Shown here in pieces: positions 49,779 through 59,525 of a stretch of 64,000 bases of DNA (within the stretch, counting starts at the first letter, position 1; each line of letters opens with the position of its first letter). Under the pieces are notes generated by a model that was given only the letters and a program-made list of their open reading frames with translations, had not been told where the DNA came from and did no database searches. Position numbers and translations under genes: made by a program. Origin of the DNA: Alphaproteobacteria bacterium (GTDB lineage Bacteria > Pseudomonadota > Alphaproteobacteria > Rhizobiales > Rhizobiaceae); assembly GCA_018823835.1 (NCBI GenBank), contig JAHJHT010000006.1, forward strand, positions 38,988 through 102,987. The letters run 5' to 3'.

Positions 49779-51329
49779 TCAGGCAGACCGGCCGGGCGAG
49801 GACGCTGAGCCCTCGGGCAATCCGGCGAGCCGCAACCCGTCGAGCACCGCCGCCAGGCGCTCCGGACTCCTGGCGGGCTGGCCGTCACGGATTGCGGTGA
49901 CGGAAACGCCCGGCACATTGGCGACGAGCCTCGCCAGATGACGGCGCGCCTCGTCCATCCGGCCAAGATGCGCGTTGGCGGCAATCAGCATCCAATGTGC
50001 CGCATCGAAATTGGCATTGACGGAAAGCGAGCGCGTCGCCCAGGCAAGAGCGGCCTCGAAGTCGCCGCGGATCATGTGGACATGGGCGGTACCGCAAAGC
50101 GGGATATGGGCCAGCGGATCGCGCGGCGATAGCCGGACCGCTCGGTCGAACATCTCCAGCGCTTCGTCGAGGCTGCCGCAGTGCAGGTGCCCTACTCCGG
50201 CGGCGATCACCGCCGGCAGGTAGTTCGGATTGGCCTCCACCGCCTGCGAAAGCACCGCCATGCCCCAGTCGTACTCGCGGCCGACCTGCACCAGCGCGAT
50301 GCCCGAATGAGCCATCACGGCCGGGTCCCCGGCCGCATTCTCCAGCGCACGGCGGGCAAAACCCACACAGGCCGCGCGGTCGTCCTCGCCAAGCGGCGGC
50401 CAGCCCATGGTAATGCGGTGCTCCAGCGCCCAGGCCGCATAGGCCAGCATCGTCGCGTTGTCCGGCTCGAGCCGCAGCGCCTCGAGGAACAGGGCGTAGG
50501 CCGATGCGTTGCCGCGCTCCGATTCCGACATCAAGCCCGGCAGCGCGCTGAGGAAAATGTCGTAGGCCGCGATGCTGCCCGGCCGCTCCCGCCGCGACCG
50601 CTCGATCTCCGCGGCGCGTATCCGGGGCTCGACGACAGTGGCGACGCCTTCAGTAATGCGGTCCTGGAAGTCGAAGACCTCGCCGACGCGGCCGTCGAAA
50701 CGCTGCGCCCACAGATGCGCCCCGTTGCCGGCGTCGACAAGTTGCGCACCGATCCTGAGCCTGTCGCCTTCCCGGCGCACGCTTCCCTCAAGCACGTACC
50801 GCACACCGAGTTCGCGTCCCACCTGGCGCACGTCAACGGCGCGCCCCTTGTAGATAAACGATGAATTGCGGGCGATGACGGCGAAGCTGCGGAAGCGCGA
50901 CAGCGCCGTGATGATGTCCTCGACAACGCCGTCGGCGAAGTATTCCTGCTCGGCATTGCCGCCGATCGCGAATGGCAGCACCGCGAGGGTCGGCCTGCCG
51001 GGCGGTCGGTACTGCTGCGCGGCGGCAGGCCGCAGGAGCCGGTAGCCGACGCGGGGCACGGTGACGATCCAGTCGCCGCCCTCGGTTGTCCGGCCGAGCG
51101 CCTTGCGCAGCGCGGCGATCTGAACCGAGAGATTGCCTTCCTCGACGCAGGTCCCGGGCCAGGCGCTTTCCATCAGGGCCGCCTTGGCCACCACGGCACC
51201 GTCGGCATCGGCCAGCGCGGCCAGCAGGGCCAGCGCCCGCTGGCCAAGCGGCACCGGGCTGCCGTCGCGCATCAGGCCTGCCTGGCGGTCGAGAACGAAC
51301 GGGCCGAAGCTGTGGCGCAACTCCCTCAT
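49779..51329 (-). CDS. Winged-helix / TolB-like / TPR regulator (second copy)
   Basis: 516 residues with the same architecture as the protein at 30979-32556: winged helix (about 5-102; FVLDRQAGLMRDGSPVPLGQRALALLAALADADGAVV...WIVTVPRVGYRLLRP), TolB/FlgO-like domain (about 112-235; LAVLPFAIGGNAEQEYFADGVVEDIITALSR...VIARNSSFIYKGRAVDVRQVGRELGVRYVLEGSVRR), then TPR repeats. The middle domains are close in sequence while the DNA-binding parts differ, so they likely respond to related inputs but different promoters. Targets unknown; the divergent neighbour is homospermidine synthase. Confidence 0.87.
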   Translation of the reverse strand: MRELRHSFGPFVLDRQAGLMRDGSPVPLGQRALALLAALADADGAVVAKAALMESAWPGTCVEEGNLSVQIAALRKALGRTTEGGDWIVTVPRVGYRLLRPAAAQQYRPPGRPTLAVLPFAIGGNAEQEYFADGVVEDIITALSRFRSFAVIARNSSFIYKGRAVDVRQVGRELGVRYVLEGSVRREGDRLRIGAQLVDAGNGAHLWAQRFDGRVGEVFDFQDRITEGVATVVEPRIRAAEIERSRRERPGSIAAYDIFLSALPGLMSESERGNASAYALFLEALRLEPDNATMLAYAAWALEHRITMGWPPLGEDDRAACVGFARRALENAAGDPAVMAHSGIALVQVGREYDWGMAVLSQAVEANPNYLPAVIAAGVGHLHCGSLDEALEMFDRAVRLSPRDPLAHIPLCGTAHVHMIRGDFEAALAWATRSLSVNANFDAAHWMLIAANAHLGRMDEARRHLARLVANVPGVSVTAIRDGQPARSPERLAAVLDGLRLAGLPEGSASSPGRSA

Positions 51330-51547
51330 GAGCGGCAGAATATCCCCCGCCGGAACTGGTGCAAGCGGCGCCGGCTGGCTCCCTCCGCGGCTCGACGGCG
51401 GCGCCGCGCGGCTGAGCCCAGGAGCAGAAATGCACGCCGGCTAAGACCATTGCGGGATGGAAATCGGCGGCTCTGGCCCTTTATTATGACAAGGCCTTGT
51501 GCTTTGAGCCATGGTGAGTGCGCAACAACAGCGGAGAGTATCGCAAA

Positions 51548-52993
51548 ATGTCGAACACCAACTGGCCCGTCTACGGCGAGATCACCGGCCCGATCGTGAT
51601 GATCGGCTTCGGGTCGATCGGCCGCGGGACGCTGCCGCTCATCGAGCGCCATTTCAAGTTCGACAAGTCGCGCATGACGGTCGTCGACCCGCGCGACACC
51701 GACCGCAAGATCCTCGACGCCGGCGGCATCGCCTTCGTGCAGGAGGCGGTGACCAAGAAGAACTACAAGAAGCTTCTGACGCCGCTCCTGACCAATGGCG
51801 GCGGCCAGGGCTTTTGCGTCAACCTCTCGGTCGACACGTCCTCGCTCGAACTGATGAAGCTCTGCCGCAAGCTCGGCGTGCTCTACATCGACACCGTGGT
51901 CGAGCCCTGGCTCGGCTTCTACTTCGATGACAAGGCCGACAACGCATCGCGCACCAACTACGCGCTGCGCGAGACGGTGCGCGAGGAAGTCAGGAAGAAT
52001 CCCGGCGGCACGACGGCAGTGTCATGCTGCGGCGCCAATCCCGGCATGGTCTCGTGGTTCGTCAAGCAGGCGCTGGTCAATCTCGCCAGCGACCTCGGCA
52101 TGGAGTTTTCCGAGCCGGCGACCGAGGACCGCGAGGGCTGGGCCAAGCTGATGCGCAAGGCCGGCGTGAAGGGCATCCACATCGCCGAGCGCGACACGCA
52201 GCGCGCCAAGAAGCCAAAGCCTTTCAACACGTTCTGGAATACCTGGTCGGTCGAAGGCTTCATTTCCGAAGGCCTGCAGCCGGCAGAGCTCGGCTGGGGC
52301 ACGCACGAGAAGTGGATGCCCAAGAACGCCCAGAAGCAGAAGCATGGCTCGAAGGCGGCGATCTTCCTGGAGCAGCCCGGCGCCAACACCCGGATCCGTA
52401 CCTGGTGCCCGACGCTCGGCGAGCAGTACGGCTTCCTGGTCACGCATAACGAGGCGATCTCGATCGCAGACTTCTTCACCGAGCACTCCAAGAAGGGCAA
52501 GGTCCAGTACCGGCCGACCTGCCACTATGCCTACCATCCGTGCAACGATGCGATGCTGTCGCTCGACGAGATGTTCGGCGCGGCCGGCCGCGCCCAGCCC
52601 GTGCAGCACGTGCTCGACGAGCACGAGCTGGTCGACGGCATCGACGAACTCGGCGTGCTGCTCTACGGCCACGACAAGAACGCCTACTGGTACGGCTCGC
52701 AGCTGTCGCTGGAGGAGGCACGCAAGCTCGCGCCCAACCAGAATGCCACCGGCCTGCAGGTGACGTCGGCGGTTCTGGCCGGCATGGTCTGGGCACTGGA
52801 AAACCCGGAGGCCGGCATCGTCGAGACCGACGAGATCGATTACCGCCGCTGCCTCGAGGTGCAGAAGCCCTATCTCGGCCCGGTGAAGGGCTATTATACA
52901 GACTGGACCCCGCTCGAAGGGCGGCCGGGCCTGTTCGAGGAAGACCTCGACGAAAAAGACCCCTGGCAGTTCCGCAACGTTTTGGTGCGCTGA
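51548..52993 (+). CDS. hss: Homospermidine synthase
   Basis: 481 residues. The NAD-binding loop IVMIGFGSIGRGTLPLIERHF is at the N-terminus; CCGANPGMVSWFVKQAL, the tryptophan-rich FNTFWNTWSVEGF block and LYGHDKNAYWYGSQLS are hallmarks of bacterial homospermidine synthase. It makes sym-homospermidine from two putrescines (or putrescine and spermidine) with NAD+ as a prosthetic redox cofactor; this polyamine is characteristic of many rhizobia. The ATG at 51548 begins the conserved region and follows GGAGAG. A hairpin terminator follows the stop. Confidence 0.96.
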   Translation: MSNTNWPVYGEITGPIVMIGFGSIGRGTLPLIERHFKFDKSRMTVVDPRDTDRKILDAGGIAFVQEAVTKKNYKKLLTPLLTNGGGQGFCVNLSVDTSSLELMKLCRKLGVLYIDTVVEPWLGFYFDDKADNASRTNYALRETVREEVRKNPGGTTAVSCCGANPGMVSWFVKQALVNLASDLGMEFSEPATEDREGWAKLMRKAGVKGIHIAERDTQRAKKPKPFNTFWNTWSVEGFISEGLQPAELGWGTHEKWMPKNAQKQKHGSKAAIFLEQPGANTRIRTWCPTLGEQYGFLVTHNEAISIADFFTEHSKKGKVQYRPTCHYAYHPCNDAMLSLDEMFGAAGRAQPVQHVLDEHELVDGIDELGVLLYGHDKNAYWYGSQLSLEEARKLAPNQNATGLQVTSAVLAGMVWALENPEAGIVETDEIDYRRCLEVQKPYLGPVKGYYTDWTPLEGRPGLFEEDLDEKDPWQFRNVLVR

Positions 52994-53005
52994 CCGTTCA
53001 GGCAG

Positions 53006-53032
53006 GGCGCGGCAGGCCCGCCGCGCCTTGCT
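53006..53032 (+). terminator. Probable terminator after hss
   Basis: GGCGCGGC (53006-53013) pairs with GCCGCGCC (53020-53027) around a six-base loop, followed by TTGCTTTCG. The T tract is interrupted, so efficiency is uncertain. Confidence 0.5.
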
Positions 53033-53092
53033 TTCGCTCCAAAATCGGGCGATTGAGGTTTTGGGGCGGAACGAGGGAAGAGGGATACTCTA

Positions 53093-53473
53093 ATGACGAA
53101 TGCGCGCAGACTAGTTTCGGCCGGTACGACGGCCCTTGTTGCGCTGGCGCTTGCCGGCTGCATGTCGGGCGGTGGCCCCAGCAACCCGCCGGTGCAGCGG
53201 GCGGCCTCCGGCGTCGAAGGCGCCTGGATCGACGCGCAGGGCACCGGCCTGTCGACCTTCTCGGGCGGCATCTTCCAGACGGTGGCCACAGATACCGGCC
53301 AGAAGCTCGCCGAGGGCAGCTACTTCCTCAGCGGCTCGACCTCGGTGCAGATTTCGGGCACGTCGCTGATCCGCCAGCAGCCGATCAGCTTCAACTGCCT
53401 GCTGATCTCGACCAACCAGCTGAACTGCACCAGCTCGGGCGGCCAGAACTTCGTGCTGACCAGGCGGGCCTGA
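53093..53473 (+). CDS. omp10: Omp10-like outer-membrane lipoprotein
   Basis: 126 residues. A lipobox LALAGC gives a lipidated cysteine at about residue 23. The mature part reads GVEGAWIDAQGTGLSTFSGGIFQTVATDTGQKLAEGSYFLSGSTSVQISG...FNCLLISTNQLNCTSSGGQNFVLTRR, closely matching the pattern of Brucella Omp10, including the two cysteines late in the protein. It is an outer-membrane lipoprotein with structural or immunogenic role in relatives; its exact function is not established. It lies 99 bases after hss, beyond a hairpin, and is likely separate. Confidence 0.87.
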   Translation: MTNARRLVSAGTTALVALALAGCMSGGGPSNPPVQRAASGVEGAWIDAQGTGLSTFSGGIFQTVATDTGQKLAEGSYFLSGSTSVQISGTSLIRQQPISFNCLLISTNQLNCTSSGGQNFVLTRRA

Positions 53474-53528
53474 CGGCCCGACGCGGCCGGCGGTCACGGG
53501 CTGACGGCATCCTGCAGGGGGGCCGACC

Positions 53529-54782
53529 ATGAGCGCTCACTTCGACGAGCTTGAAACCCGCGACCTTGCAAGCCGCGAGGCCGCGTTGTTCGGCCGACTG
53601 CCAGGCTTTCTTGCCAAAGCAACCGCGGGCGCGCCCGGACTGGCGCGCTGGCTCGACGGTGTCGAGCTTGCGGGGGTGAAGGATCGCACCGCGCTGGCGG
53701 GGCTGCCGGTGCTGCACAAATCCGACCTGATGGACGCACAGGCCAAGGAGCCGCCCTTCGGCGGCTTCGCCGACCTGTCCCTGCTTGCCGGCCAGCGCGT
53801 CTTCCTGTCGCCCGGCCCGCTCTGGGAGCCGCAGGGTCCCGGCGCCGATCCCTGGCAGGCGGCACGCGCCTTCTTCGCCGCCGGCATCCGCGCCGGCGAC
53901 ATCGTCCACAATGCCTTCTCGCATCACATGACGCCGGGCGGCTTCATCCTCGACGAGGGCGCCCGCGCGCTTGGCTGTACCGTGTTTCCAGCCGGCACCG
54001 GCAGCACCGACATGCAGGTGGACGCGGCCGCGGCACTCAGGCCATCCGTCTATTGCGGCACGCCGGATTTTCTCAAGGTGATGCTCGACCGGGCGGACGA
54101 GATGGGCAAGGACCTCTCCTGCTTCACCAAGGCGCTGGTCTCGGGCGGCGCGCTGTTTCCTTCGCTGCGCAGCGAATACCAGGCACGCGGCGTCAGCGTG
54201 CTGCAGTGCTATGCGACGGCCGAATTCGGCGTCATCGCCTATGAGAGCGCCGCAAGCGACGGCACGCCCAATCCCGGCATGCTGGTCAACGAGAACCTGA
54301 TCGTCGAGATCGTGCGGCCGGGCACCGGCGACCCGGTGCCCGACGGCGAGGTCGGCGAAGTGGTGGTGACCGGCTTCAACCCGGCCTACCCGCTGGTAAG
54401 GCTCGGCACCGGCGACCTGTCGGCAATCATGCCGGGCGCCTCGCCCTGCGGGCGCGGCAATATCAGGATCGCCGGCTGGCGCGGCCGCGCCGACCAGCGC
54501 ACCAAGGTCAAGGGCATGTTCGTCGATCCCAGGCAGGTCGCCGAGATCGTGAGCCGGCATCCGGAGATCGCGAAAGCAAGGCTGGTGGTTGCGCGCGACG
54601 GCGAACGCGACGCCATGACGCTGCATGTCGAACCGGCGGGCGCGGAGCGGCCGGACCTCGCGGCCGTCGCGGCGACGCTGCGCGAAGTGACCAAGCTGTC
54701 GGGCACGGTGGAAATGGCCGAAGCCGGCGGACTGCCCAATGACGGCGCCGTCATTGCCGACCAGCGCGACTATACCAAGTAA
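53529..54782 (+). CDS. Phenylacetate-CoA ligase-like AMP-forming enzyme
   Basis: 417 residues of the PaaK subgroup of adenylate-forming enzymes. Motifs: ALVSGGALFPSLRSEYQARGVSVLQCYATAEFGVIAYES (substrate/ATP pocket), GEVGEVVVTGFNPAYPLVRLGTGDLSAI (motif with the ribose-binding Asp), RADQRTKVKGMFVDPRQVAEIVSRHPEI (hinge and C-terminal lobe). It activates an aromatic or related carboxylate as CoA thioester; no paa genes are nearby, so phenylacetate itself is unproven. The threonine/serine-rich ATP loop is weakly conserved (FLSPGPLWEPQG). Confidence 0.86.
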   Translation: MSAHFDELETRDLASREAALFGRLPGFLAKATAGAPGLARWLDGVELAGVKDRTALAGLPVLHKSDLMDAQAKEPPFGGFADLSLLAGQRVFLSPGPLWEPQGPGADPWQAARAFFAAGIRAGDIVHNAFSHHMTPGGFILDEGARALGCTVFPAGTGSTDMQVDAAAALRPSVYCGTPDFLKVMLDRADEMGKDLSCFTKALVSGGALFPSLRSEYQARGVSVLQCYATAEFGVIAYESAASDGTPNPGMLVNENLIVEIVRPGTGDPVPDGEVGEVVVTGFNPAYPLVRLGTGDLSAIMPGASPCGRGNIRIAGWRGRADQRTKVKGMFVDPRQVAEIVSRHPEIAKARLVVARDGERDAMTLHVEPAGAERPDLAAVAATLREVTKLSGTVEMAEAGGLPNDGAVIADQRDYTK

Positions 54783-54936
54783 CTTCCGCAGGGCGACCGA
54801 AGAACCGGGGCCTGCGCGCGCCGTTTTTGCTTGCATCGCCGAAATTCGGGTGTGAACATTGTTCCGACCCGACTGAGACAAATCCGTCAACAATAGCGGC
54901 TAGACGCTCGGTCGATGCATTCAACGGGAGACACGT

Positions 54937-56919
54937 ATGAAAAAGTTCGCTGCGATCGCCGCGCTTTCGGCTTCGGCCTTTGGCTTTTCGGCGCAGGCGT
55001 CCTTCGCCGACTATGAACTGACGATCCTGCACATCAACGACTGGCACAGCCGCATCGAGTCGAACAACAAGTACGAGTCGACCTGCTCGGCCGAGGACGA
55101 GACCGAGGGCAAGTGCATCGGCGGCGCAGCGCGCCTGGTGACGGCGATCGCCGACGAGCGCAAGAAGCTCGACGGCAAGAACGTGCTGCTCTTGAACGGC
55201 GGCGACAATTTCCAGGGCTCGCTGTTCTACACGACCTACAAGGGTGCTGCCGAAGCCGAGTTCCTGAACCTGATGAAGTTCGACGCCATGACCGTCGGCA
55301 ACCACGAGTTCGACGATGGCGAGGAGGCGCTGGCGCCGTTCCTCGACGTCATCAAGTTCCCGGTCCTGTCGGCCAACGTGGCAGCGAGCGCCGCCTCCAA
55401 GGTCGGCGACCGCATCAAGCCGTCGCTGGTCGTCGAGGTCGGCGGCCAGAAGATCGGCATCGTCGGCGCGGTGACCACCGATACGCCCGAGATTTCCTCG
55501 CCCGGTCCCGACATCACCATCGAGGACGACATCAAGACGATCACCGCCGAGGTCGAGAAGCTGAAGGCAGAGGGCGTCAACAAGATCATCGCGCTGACCC
55601 ATGTCGGCTATCCGCGCGACAAGGAAATGATCGCCAAGATCCCCGGCGTCGACGTGGTGGTGGGCGGTCATTCCCATTCGCTGCTGTCGAACACCGACGA
55701 CAAGGCCGAAGGCCCCTACCCGACGATGATCGACAACCCGGACGGCTACAAGGTTCCGGTGACCCAGGCGGCGTCCTACTCGAAATATCTCGGCGAGTTC
55801 ACTGTTACCTTCGACGATGACGGCGTCGTCAAGGAAGCCAAGGGCGACCCGATCTTCCTCGACGCTTCCGTGAAGCCCGACGAGACCGTGCTGGCGCGCG
55901 TCAAGGAACTCGCCGGCCCGATCGAGGAACTGAAGACCCGCGAGGTCTCCGAGACGACCAAGGAGATCGACGGCAGCCGCGACAATTGCCGCGCCCGCGA
56001 ATGCGAGATGGGCAACCTCGTCTCCGACGCCATCCTCGACCGCGTCAAGGATCAGGGCGTATCGATCGTGTTCCAGAACGGCGGCGGCCTGCGCGCCTCG
56101 ATCGACCAGGGCGTCGTGACGATGGGCGAAGTGCTGACCGTGCTGCCCTTCCAGAACACGCTGGCCACCTTCCAGCTGACCGGCAAGGACGTCATGGACG
56201 CGCTCGAGAACGGCGCAAGCGAGATCGAGGAAGGCGGCGGCCGCTTTACCCAGGTGGCCGGCCTGAAATATTCCTTCGACAAGTCGGCGCCTGCCGGCAG
56301 CCGCATCAAGTCGGTCGAGGTGATGGAGAACGGCGCCTGGGCGCCGCTCGATCCCGCCAAGACCTATCTTGCGGCGACCAACAACTTCATGCGCAAGGGC
56401 GGCGACGGCTACAAGGTCTTCGCCGAGAACGGCCAGAACGCCTATGACTACGGTCCGGGCCTCGAGCAGGTTGTCGCCGACTACCTGACCGCCAACCGGC
56501 CCTATACGCCGAAGCTCGACGGCCGCATCACCGAGATCGCCGCGGCCGAGGCAATGCCGGCAGAGGCCGCACCCGCCGAGGCGGCCCCGGCCGAAGCAGC
56601 GCCGGCCGCACCCGCGCCTGGAGCCGCATTGCCGGAACTGCCGGCAGGCTCGGGCGACATCGCCAACACGCCGCCGGCGGTCGCCGCCGAACCGGCACCG
56701 GCCGAGGCTGCTGCACCGGCCGCAGAGGCCGAGGCACCTGCTGCCGAGGCGATGGCCGGCGAAAGCCATGTCGTGGCGCCCGGCGACTCGCTGTGGAACA
56801 TTTCGCTGAAATATTACGGCACCGGTACGAAGTGGAAGATGATCGCCGACGCCAACCCGGACGCCAATCCGGACGATCTCAAGATCGGCTCGACGCTGAA
56901 GATCCCGCCGGCCGGCTGA
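54937..56919 (+). CDS. 5'-nucleotidase / UshA-family phosphatase with C-terminal LysM domain
   Basis: 660 residues with a signal peptide (about 1-24). The metallophosphatase domain (about 28-300) has ILHINDWHSRI, NGGDNFQG, VGNHEFDDG and VVVGGHSHS metal ligands. The nucleotidase C-terminal domain (about 335-530) holds ECEMGNLVSDAILD, FQNGGGLRASI and AATNNFMRKGGDGY. A ~75-residue Ala/Pro/Glu linker follows, then a LysM module (about 612-660: VVAPGDSLWNISLKYYGTGTKW...IGSTLKIPPAG). It releases phosphate from extracytoplasmic nucleotides while LysM holds it to peptidoglycan. The LysM tail is not part of E. coli UshA. A clear terminator follows. Confidence 0.94.
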   Translation: MKKFAAIAALSASAFGFSAQASFADYELTILHINDWHSRIESNNKYESTCSAEDETEGKCIGGAARLVTAIADERKKLDGKNVLLLNGGDNFQGSLFYTTYKGAAEAEFLNLMKFDAMTVGNHEFDDGEEALAPFLDVIKFPVLSANVAASAASKVGDRIKPSLVVEVGGQKIGIVGAVTTDTPEISSPGPDITIEDDIKTITAEVEKLKAEGVNKIIALTHVGYPRDKEMIAKIPGVDVVVGGHSHSLLSNTDDKAEGPYPTMIDNPDGYKVPVTQAASYSKYLGEFTVTFDDDGVVKEAKGDPIFLDASVKPDETVLARVKELAGPIEELKTREVSETTKEIDGSRDNCRARECEMGNLVSDAILDRVKDQGVSIVFQNGGGLRASIDQGVVTMGEVLTVLPFQNTLATFQLTGKDVMDALENGASEIEEGGGRFTQVAGLKYSFDKSAPAGSRIKSVEVMENGAWAPLDPAKTYLAATNNFMRKGGDGYKVFAENGQNAYDYGPGLEQVVADYLTANRPYTPKLDGRITEIAAAEAMPAEAAPAEAAPAEAAPAAPAPGAALPELPAGSGDIANTPPAVAAEPAPAEAAAPAAEAEAPAAEAMAGESHVVAPGDSLWNISLKYYGTGTKWKMIADANPDANPDDLKIGSTLKIPPAG

Positions 56920-56945
56920 GCCGCGGCGGCAACGAACCAGAAAAG

Positions 56946-56973
56946 GGCCCGCCGCGAACCGGCGGGCCTTTTT
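56946..56973 (+). terminator. Rho-independent terminator after the 5'-nucleotidase gene
   Basis: GGCCCGCCG (56946-56954), loop CGAAC, CGGCGGGCC (56960-56968), then TTTTT. A textbook intrinsic terminator 27 bases after the stop codon, with A-rich sequence before the stem, so it may also work in reverse. Confidence 0.9.
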
Positions 56974-57055
56974 CGTCGGCGGCGGGTGCGGCCAGACGCT
57001 GCATTGAAATGTGCCGCCTTATCGCTACGTTCCGGCTGTGCGGGAGACAAGCGAC

Positions 57056-58114
57056 ATGGATTACGAGACAAGACGCGCGGCGGCGAAGCAGGTCGGCCCG
57101 CTGCCGGCCGGGCATCCGCCGGTCAGCACCGGCAAGGTCGGCGTGCTGCTCGTCAACCTCGGCACGCCCGACGGCACCGACTTCAAGCCGATGTGGCGCT
57201 ATTTGCGCGAGTTCCTCTCCGACAAACGCGTCATCGAGCTGCCGCGGGCCATCTGGTACCCGATCCTCTACGGCATCGTGCTAACCGTTCGGCCGAAGAA
57301 ATCCGGCGCCAACTACGCCCGCATCTGGAACCGTGAACGCGACGAGTCGCCGCTCAGGACCTTCACGCGCGCGCAGGCCGAAAAGCTCGGCGTCGCATTG
57401 GCCGACCTGCCGGACGTCGTGGTCGAATGGGGCATGCGCTACGGCAACCCGTCGACGGCAAGTGCCGTGCAACGGCTGAAGGACCAGGGCTGCGAGCGCA
57501 TCGTCTCGCTGCCGCTCTACCCGCAATATTCGGCGACGACGACGGCGACGGCCAACGACCAGCTTTTCCGTGCGCTGATGAAGATGCGCCACGCGCCAGC
57601 CGTTCGCACCGTGCCGCCCTATCACGACGAGCCGGCCTATATCGACGCGCTGGCGGCCTCGGTGACGCAGCATCTCGCGACGCTCGACTTCGAGCCGGAG
57701 GTGGTCATCGCCTCCTATCACGGCATCCCGAAAGCCTATTTCGAGAAGGGCGACCCCTATCACTGCCATTGCGTGAAGACGACACGGCTCTTGCGCGAAA
57801 AGCTCGGCTGGGACGCAAAGAGGCTGATCACCACCTTCCAGTCGCGCTTCGGCGCGCAGGAGTGGCTGCAGCCCTACACGGAGCCAACGCTGGAGAAGAT
57901 GGCGAAGGAAGGCGTGAAGTCGGTCGCGGTCATCAACCCGGGCTTCTCGGTCGACTGCATCGAGACGCTGGACGAAATCGGCCGCGAGGCGGCGCACGCC
58001 TTTCACGAGGCCGGCGGCGAAAATTTCTCCCATATCCCCTGCCTGAACGACAGTGCCGAAGGCATGGCTGTGATCGAGACGGTGGTGCGGCGCGAATTGC
58101 AGGGCTGGGTCTGA
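57056..58114 (+). CDS. hemH: Ferrochelatase
   Basis: 352 residues, normal length. It starts KVGVLLVNLGTPDGTD, the ferrochelatase N-terminal signature, and has the active-site ASYHGIPKAYFEKGDPYHCHC with the metal-inserting histidine, followed by TFQSRFGAQEWLQPYTEPTL and the C-terminal NPGFSVDCIETLDEI with the catalytic glutamate. It inserts ferrous iron into protoporphyrin IX, the last step of haem synthesis. The ATG at 57056 follows GGGAG; a GTG at 57011 would lengthen the N-terminus without conserved residues. Confidence 0.95.
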   Translation: MDYETRRAAAKQVGPLPAGHPPVSTGKVGVLLVNLGTPDGTDFKPMWRYLREFLSDKRVIELPRAIWYPILYGIVLTVRPKKSGANYARIWNRERDESPLRTFTRAQAEKLGVALADLPDVVVEWGMRYGNPSTASAVQRLKDQGCERIVSLPLYPQYSATTTATANDQLFRALMKMRHAPAVRTVPPYHDEPAYIDALAASVTQHLATLDFEPEVVIASYHGIPKAYFEKGDPYHCHCVKTTRLLREKLGWDAKRLITTFQSRFGAQEWLQPYTEPTLEKMAKEGVKSVAVINPGFSVDCIETLDEIGREAAHAFHEAGGENFSHIPCLNDSAEGMAVIETVVRRELQGWV

Positions 58115-58184
58115 GCCGCAAATCCGGCACGGAGCGGAACCGGGCGGGCACAGGCGCGTTGAGCGCCACCCTCCGGAGAAATTC

Positions 58185-59396
58185 ATGTCCCGCAAGCTCG
58201 ACCTCAGAACCGGCCGACCCGTCTGGTTCGCCTATCGCTCGCCCAAAATTCCGACAGGCGCGCTGACGCGCGACATCAAGACCGATGTGCTGGTGATCGG
58301 CATGGGCATCAGCGGCGCGATGATGGCCGAGGCGCTGACAGCGAGCGGGCACGATGTCGTCTGCATCGACCGGCGCGGCCCCATGCAGGGCTCGACGCCG
58401 GCGACGACCGCGCTGGTTCAGTTCGAGATCGACCAGCCGCTGATCGAACTGTCGAAGATGATCGGGCGCGGCAAGGCCGAGCAGGCCTGGCGGCGTTCGC
58501 GGCTGGCGGTACAGAACCTGTCGGCGCGCATCGACAATCTCGGCATCGACTGCCGGGCGGCTCCGCGCCAGTCGCTCTACCTCGCCGGCAACGTGCTGGG
58601 TCCGGGCGACCTTGCCGAGGAAGCGGGCCTGCGCCGCCAGGCCGGCATCCGCGCGACCTACCTGTCGCCAAAGCCGCTGGCGGAAAAATTCGGCATTGAT
58701 CGCGATGGCGCCGTTGTCTGCGACGGCAACATCGCCCTCGACCCGCGCCGGCTGACCGCCGGCCTGCTCAACAAGGCGCTGGAGCGCAAGGCGCGCTTCT
58801 TCGCGCCGGTGGAAGCCGGCAAGATCGAGGATTCAAAGGACGAGGTGATCGTCGGGACCAAGGGCGGCGCGACGATCACGGCGAAGCATGTCGTGCTGGC
58901 GACCGGCTACGAACTGACCGACATGGTGCCGCAGGCCGCGCACCAGGTTATCTCCACCTGGGCGATCGCCACCAAGCCGCAGCCCAAGAAGCTGTGGCCG
59001 GGGCCGGCTTTCATCTGGGAGGCCTCCGACCCATACCTCTACATGCGCGCCACGGCGGACGGTCGGGTGATCTGCGGCGGCGAGGACGAGGAGTTCACCG
59101 ACGAGACGAGGCGAGACGCGCTGATTTCCGACAAGACCGCGCGGATTTCGGAGAAGCTCGCAAAGCTGTTTCCGCAACTCGACACGACGCCGGAATTTTC
59201 CTGGGCCGGCTCCTTCGGCACCACGACGACCGGCCTGCCCTATATCGGCGCGGTGCCAAGGCATCCGCGCATCCATGCCGTGATGGGCTATGGCGGCAAC
59301 GGCATCACCTTCTCGCAGATCGCGTCCGAACTGGTGTCGTCGGCGCTCGACGGGCTCGATGACGCGGATGCCGGGATTTTCGCCTTCAACCGCTGA
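58185..59396 (+). CDS. FAD-dependent oxidoreductase (DAO family)
   Basis: 403 residues. An FAD-binding dinucleotide fold DVLVIGMGISGAMMAEALTASGHDVVCIDRR starts at about residue 34. HVVLATGYE and the C-terminal GTTTTGLPYIGAVPRHPRIHAVMGYGGNGITFSQIASELV block match glycine/D-amino-acid oxidase-type proteins. It oxidises an amine or amino acid, substrate unknown. It lies 70 bases after hemH on the same strand; no functional link is evident. Confidence 0.87.
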   Translation: MSRKLDLRTGRPVWFAYRSPKIPTGALTRDIKTDVLVIGMGISGAMMAEALTASGHDVVCIDRRGPMQGSTPATTALVQFEIDQPLIELSKMIGRGKAEQAWRRSRLAVQNLSARIDNLGIDCRAAPRQSLYLAGNVLGPGDLAEEAGLRRQAGIRATYLSPKPLAEKFGIDRDGAVVCDGNIALDPRRLTAGLLNKALERKARFFAPVEAGKIEDSKDEVIVGTKGGATITAKHVVLATGYELTDMVPQAAHQVISTWAIATKPQPKKLWPGPAFIWEASDPYLYMRATADGRVICGGEDEEFTDETRRDALISDKTARISEKLAKLFPQLDTTPEFSWAGSFGTTTTGLPYIGAVPRHPRIHAVMGYGGNGITFSQIASELVSSALDGLDDADAGIFAFNR

Positions 59397-59525
59397 ACGG
59401 CCAGCCCCCAGAGGCAGTGTTAAGAACGATCACTAACCAATCGGCCACACTATGATTGTATAGGCGTGCTCTGATTCCTATGTGATTCCAGGCGGCCGGT
59501 GCCGCTCCAACGGGGGAGAAGCGGA

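Noticed and set aside
54751..56769. Open frame of 672 codons opposite the 5'-nucleotidase
   Set aside because: Shadow frame; low-complexity composition and no start signal.
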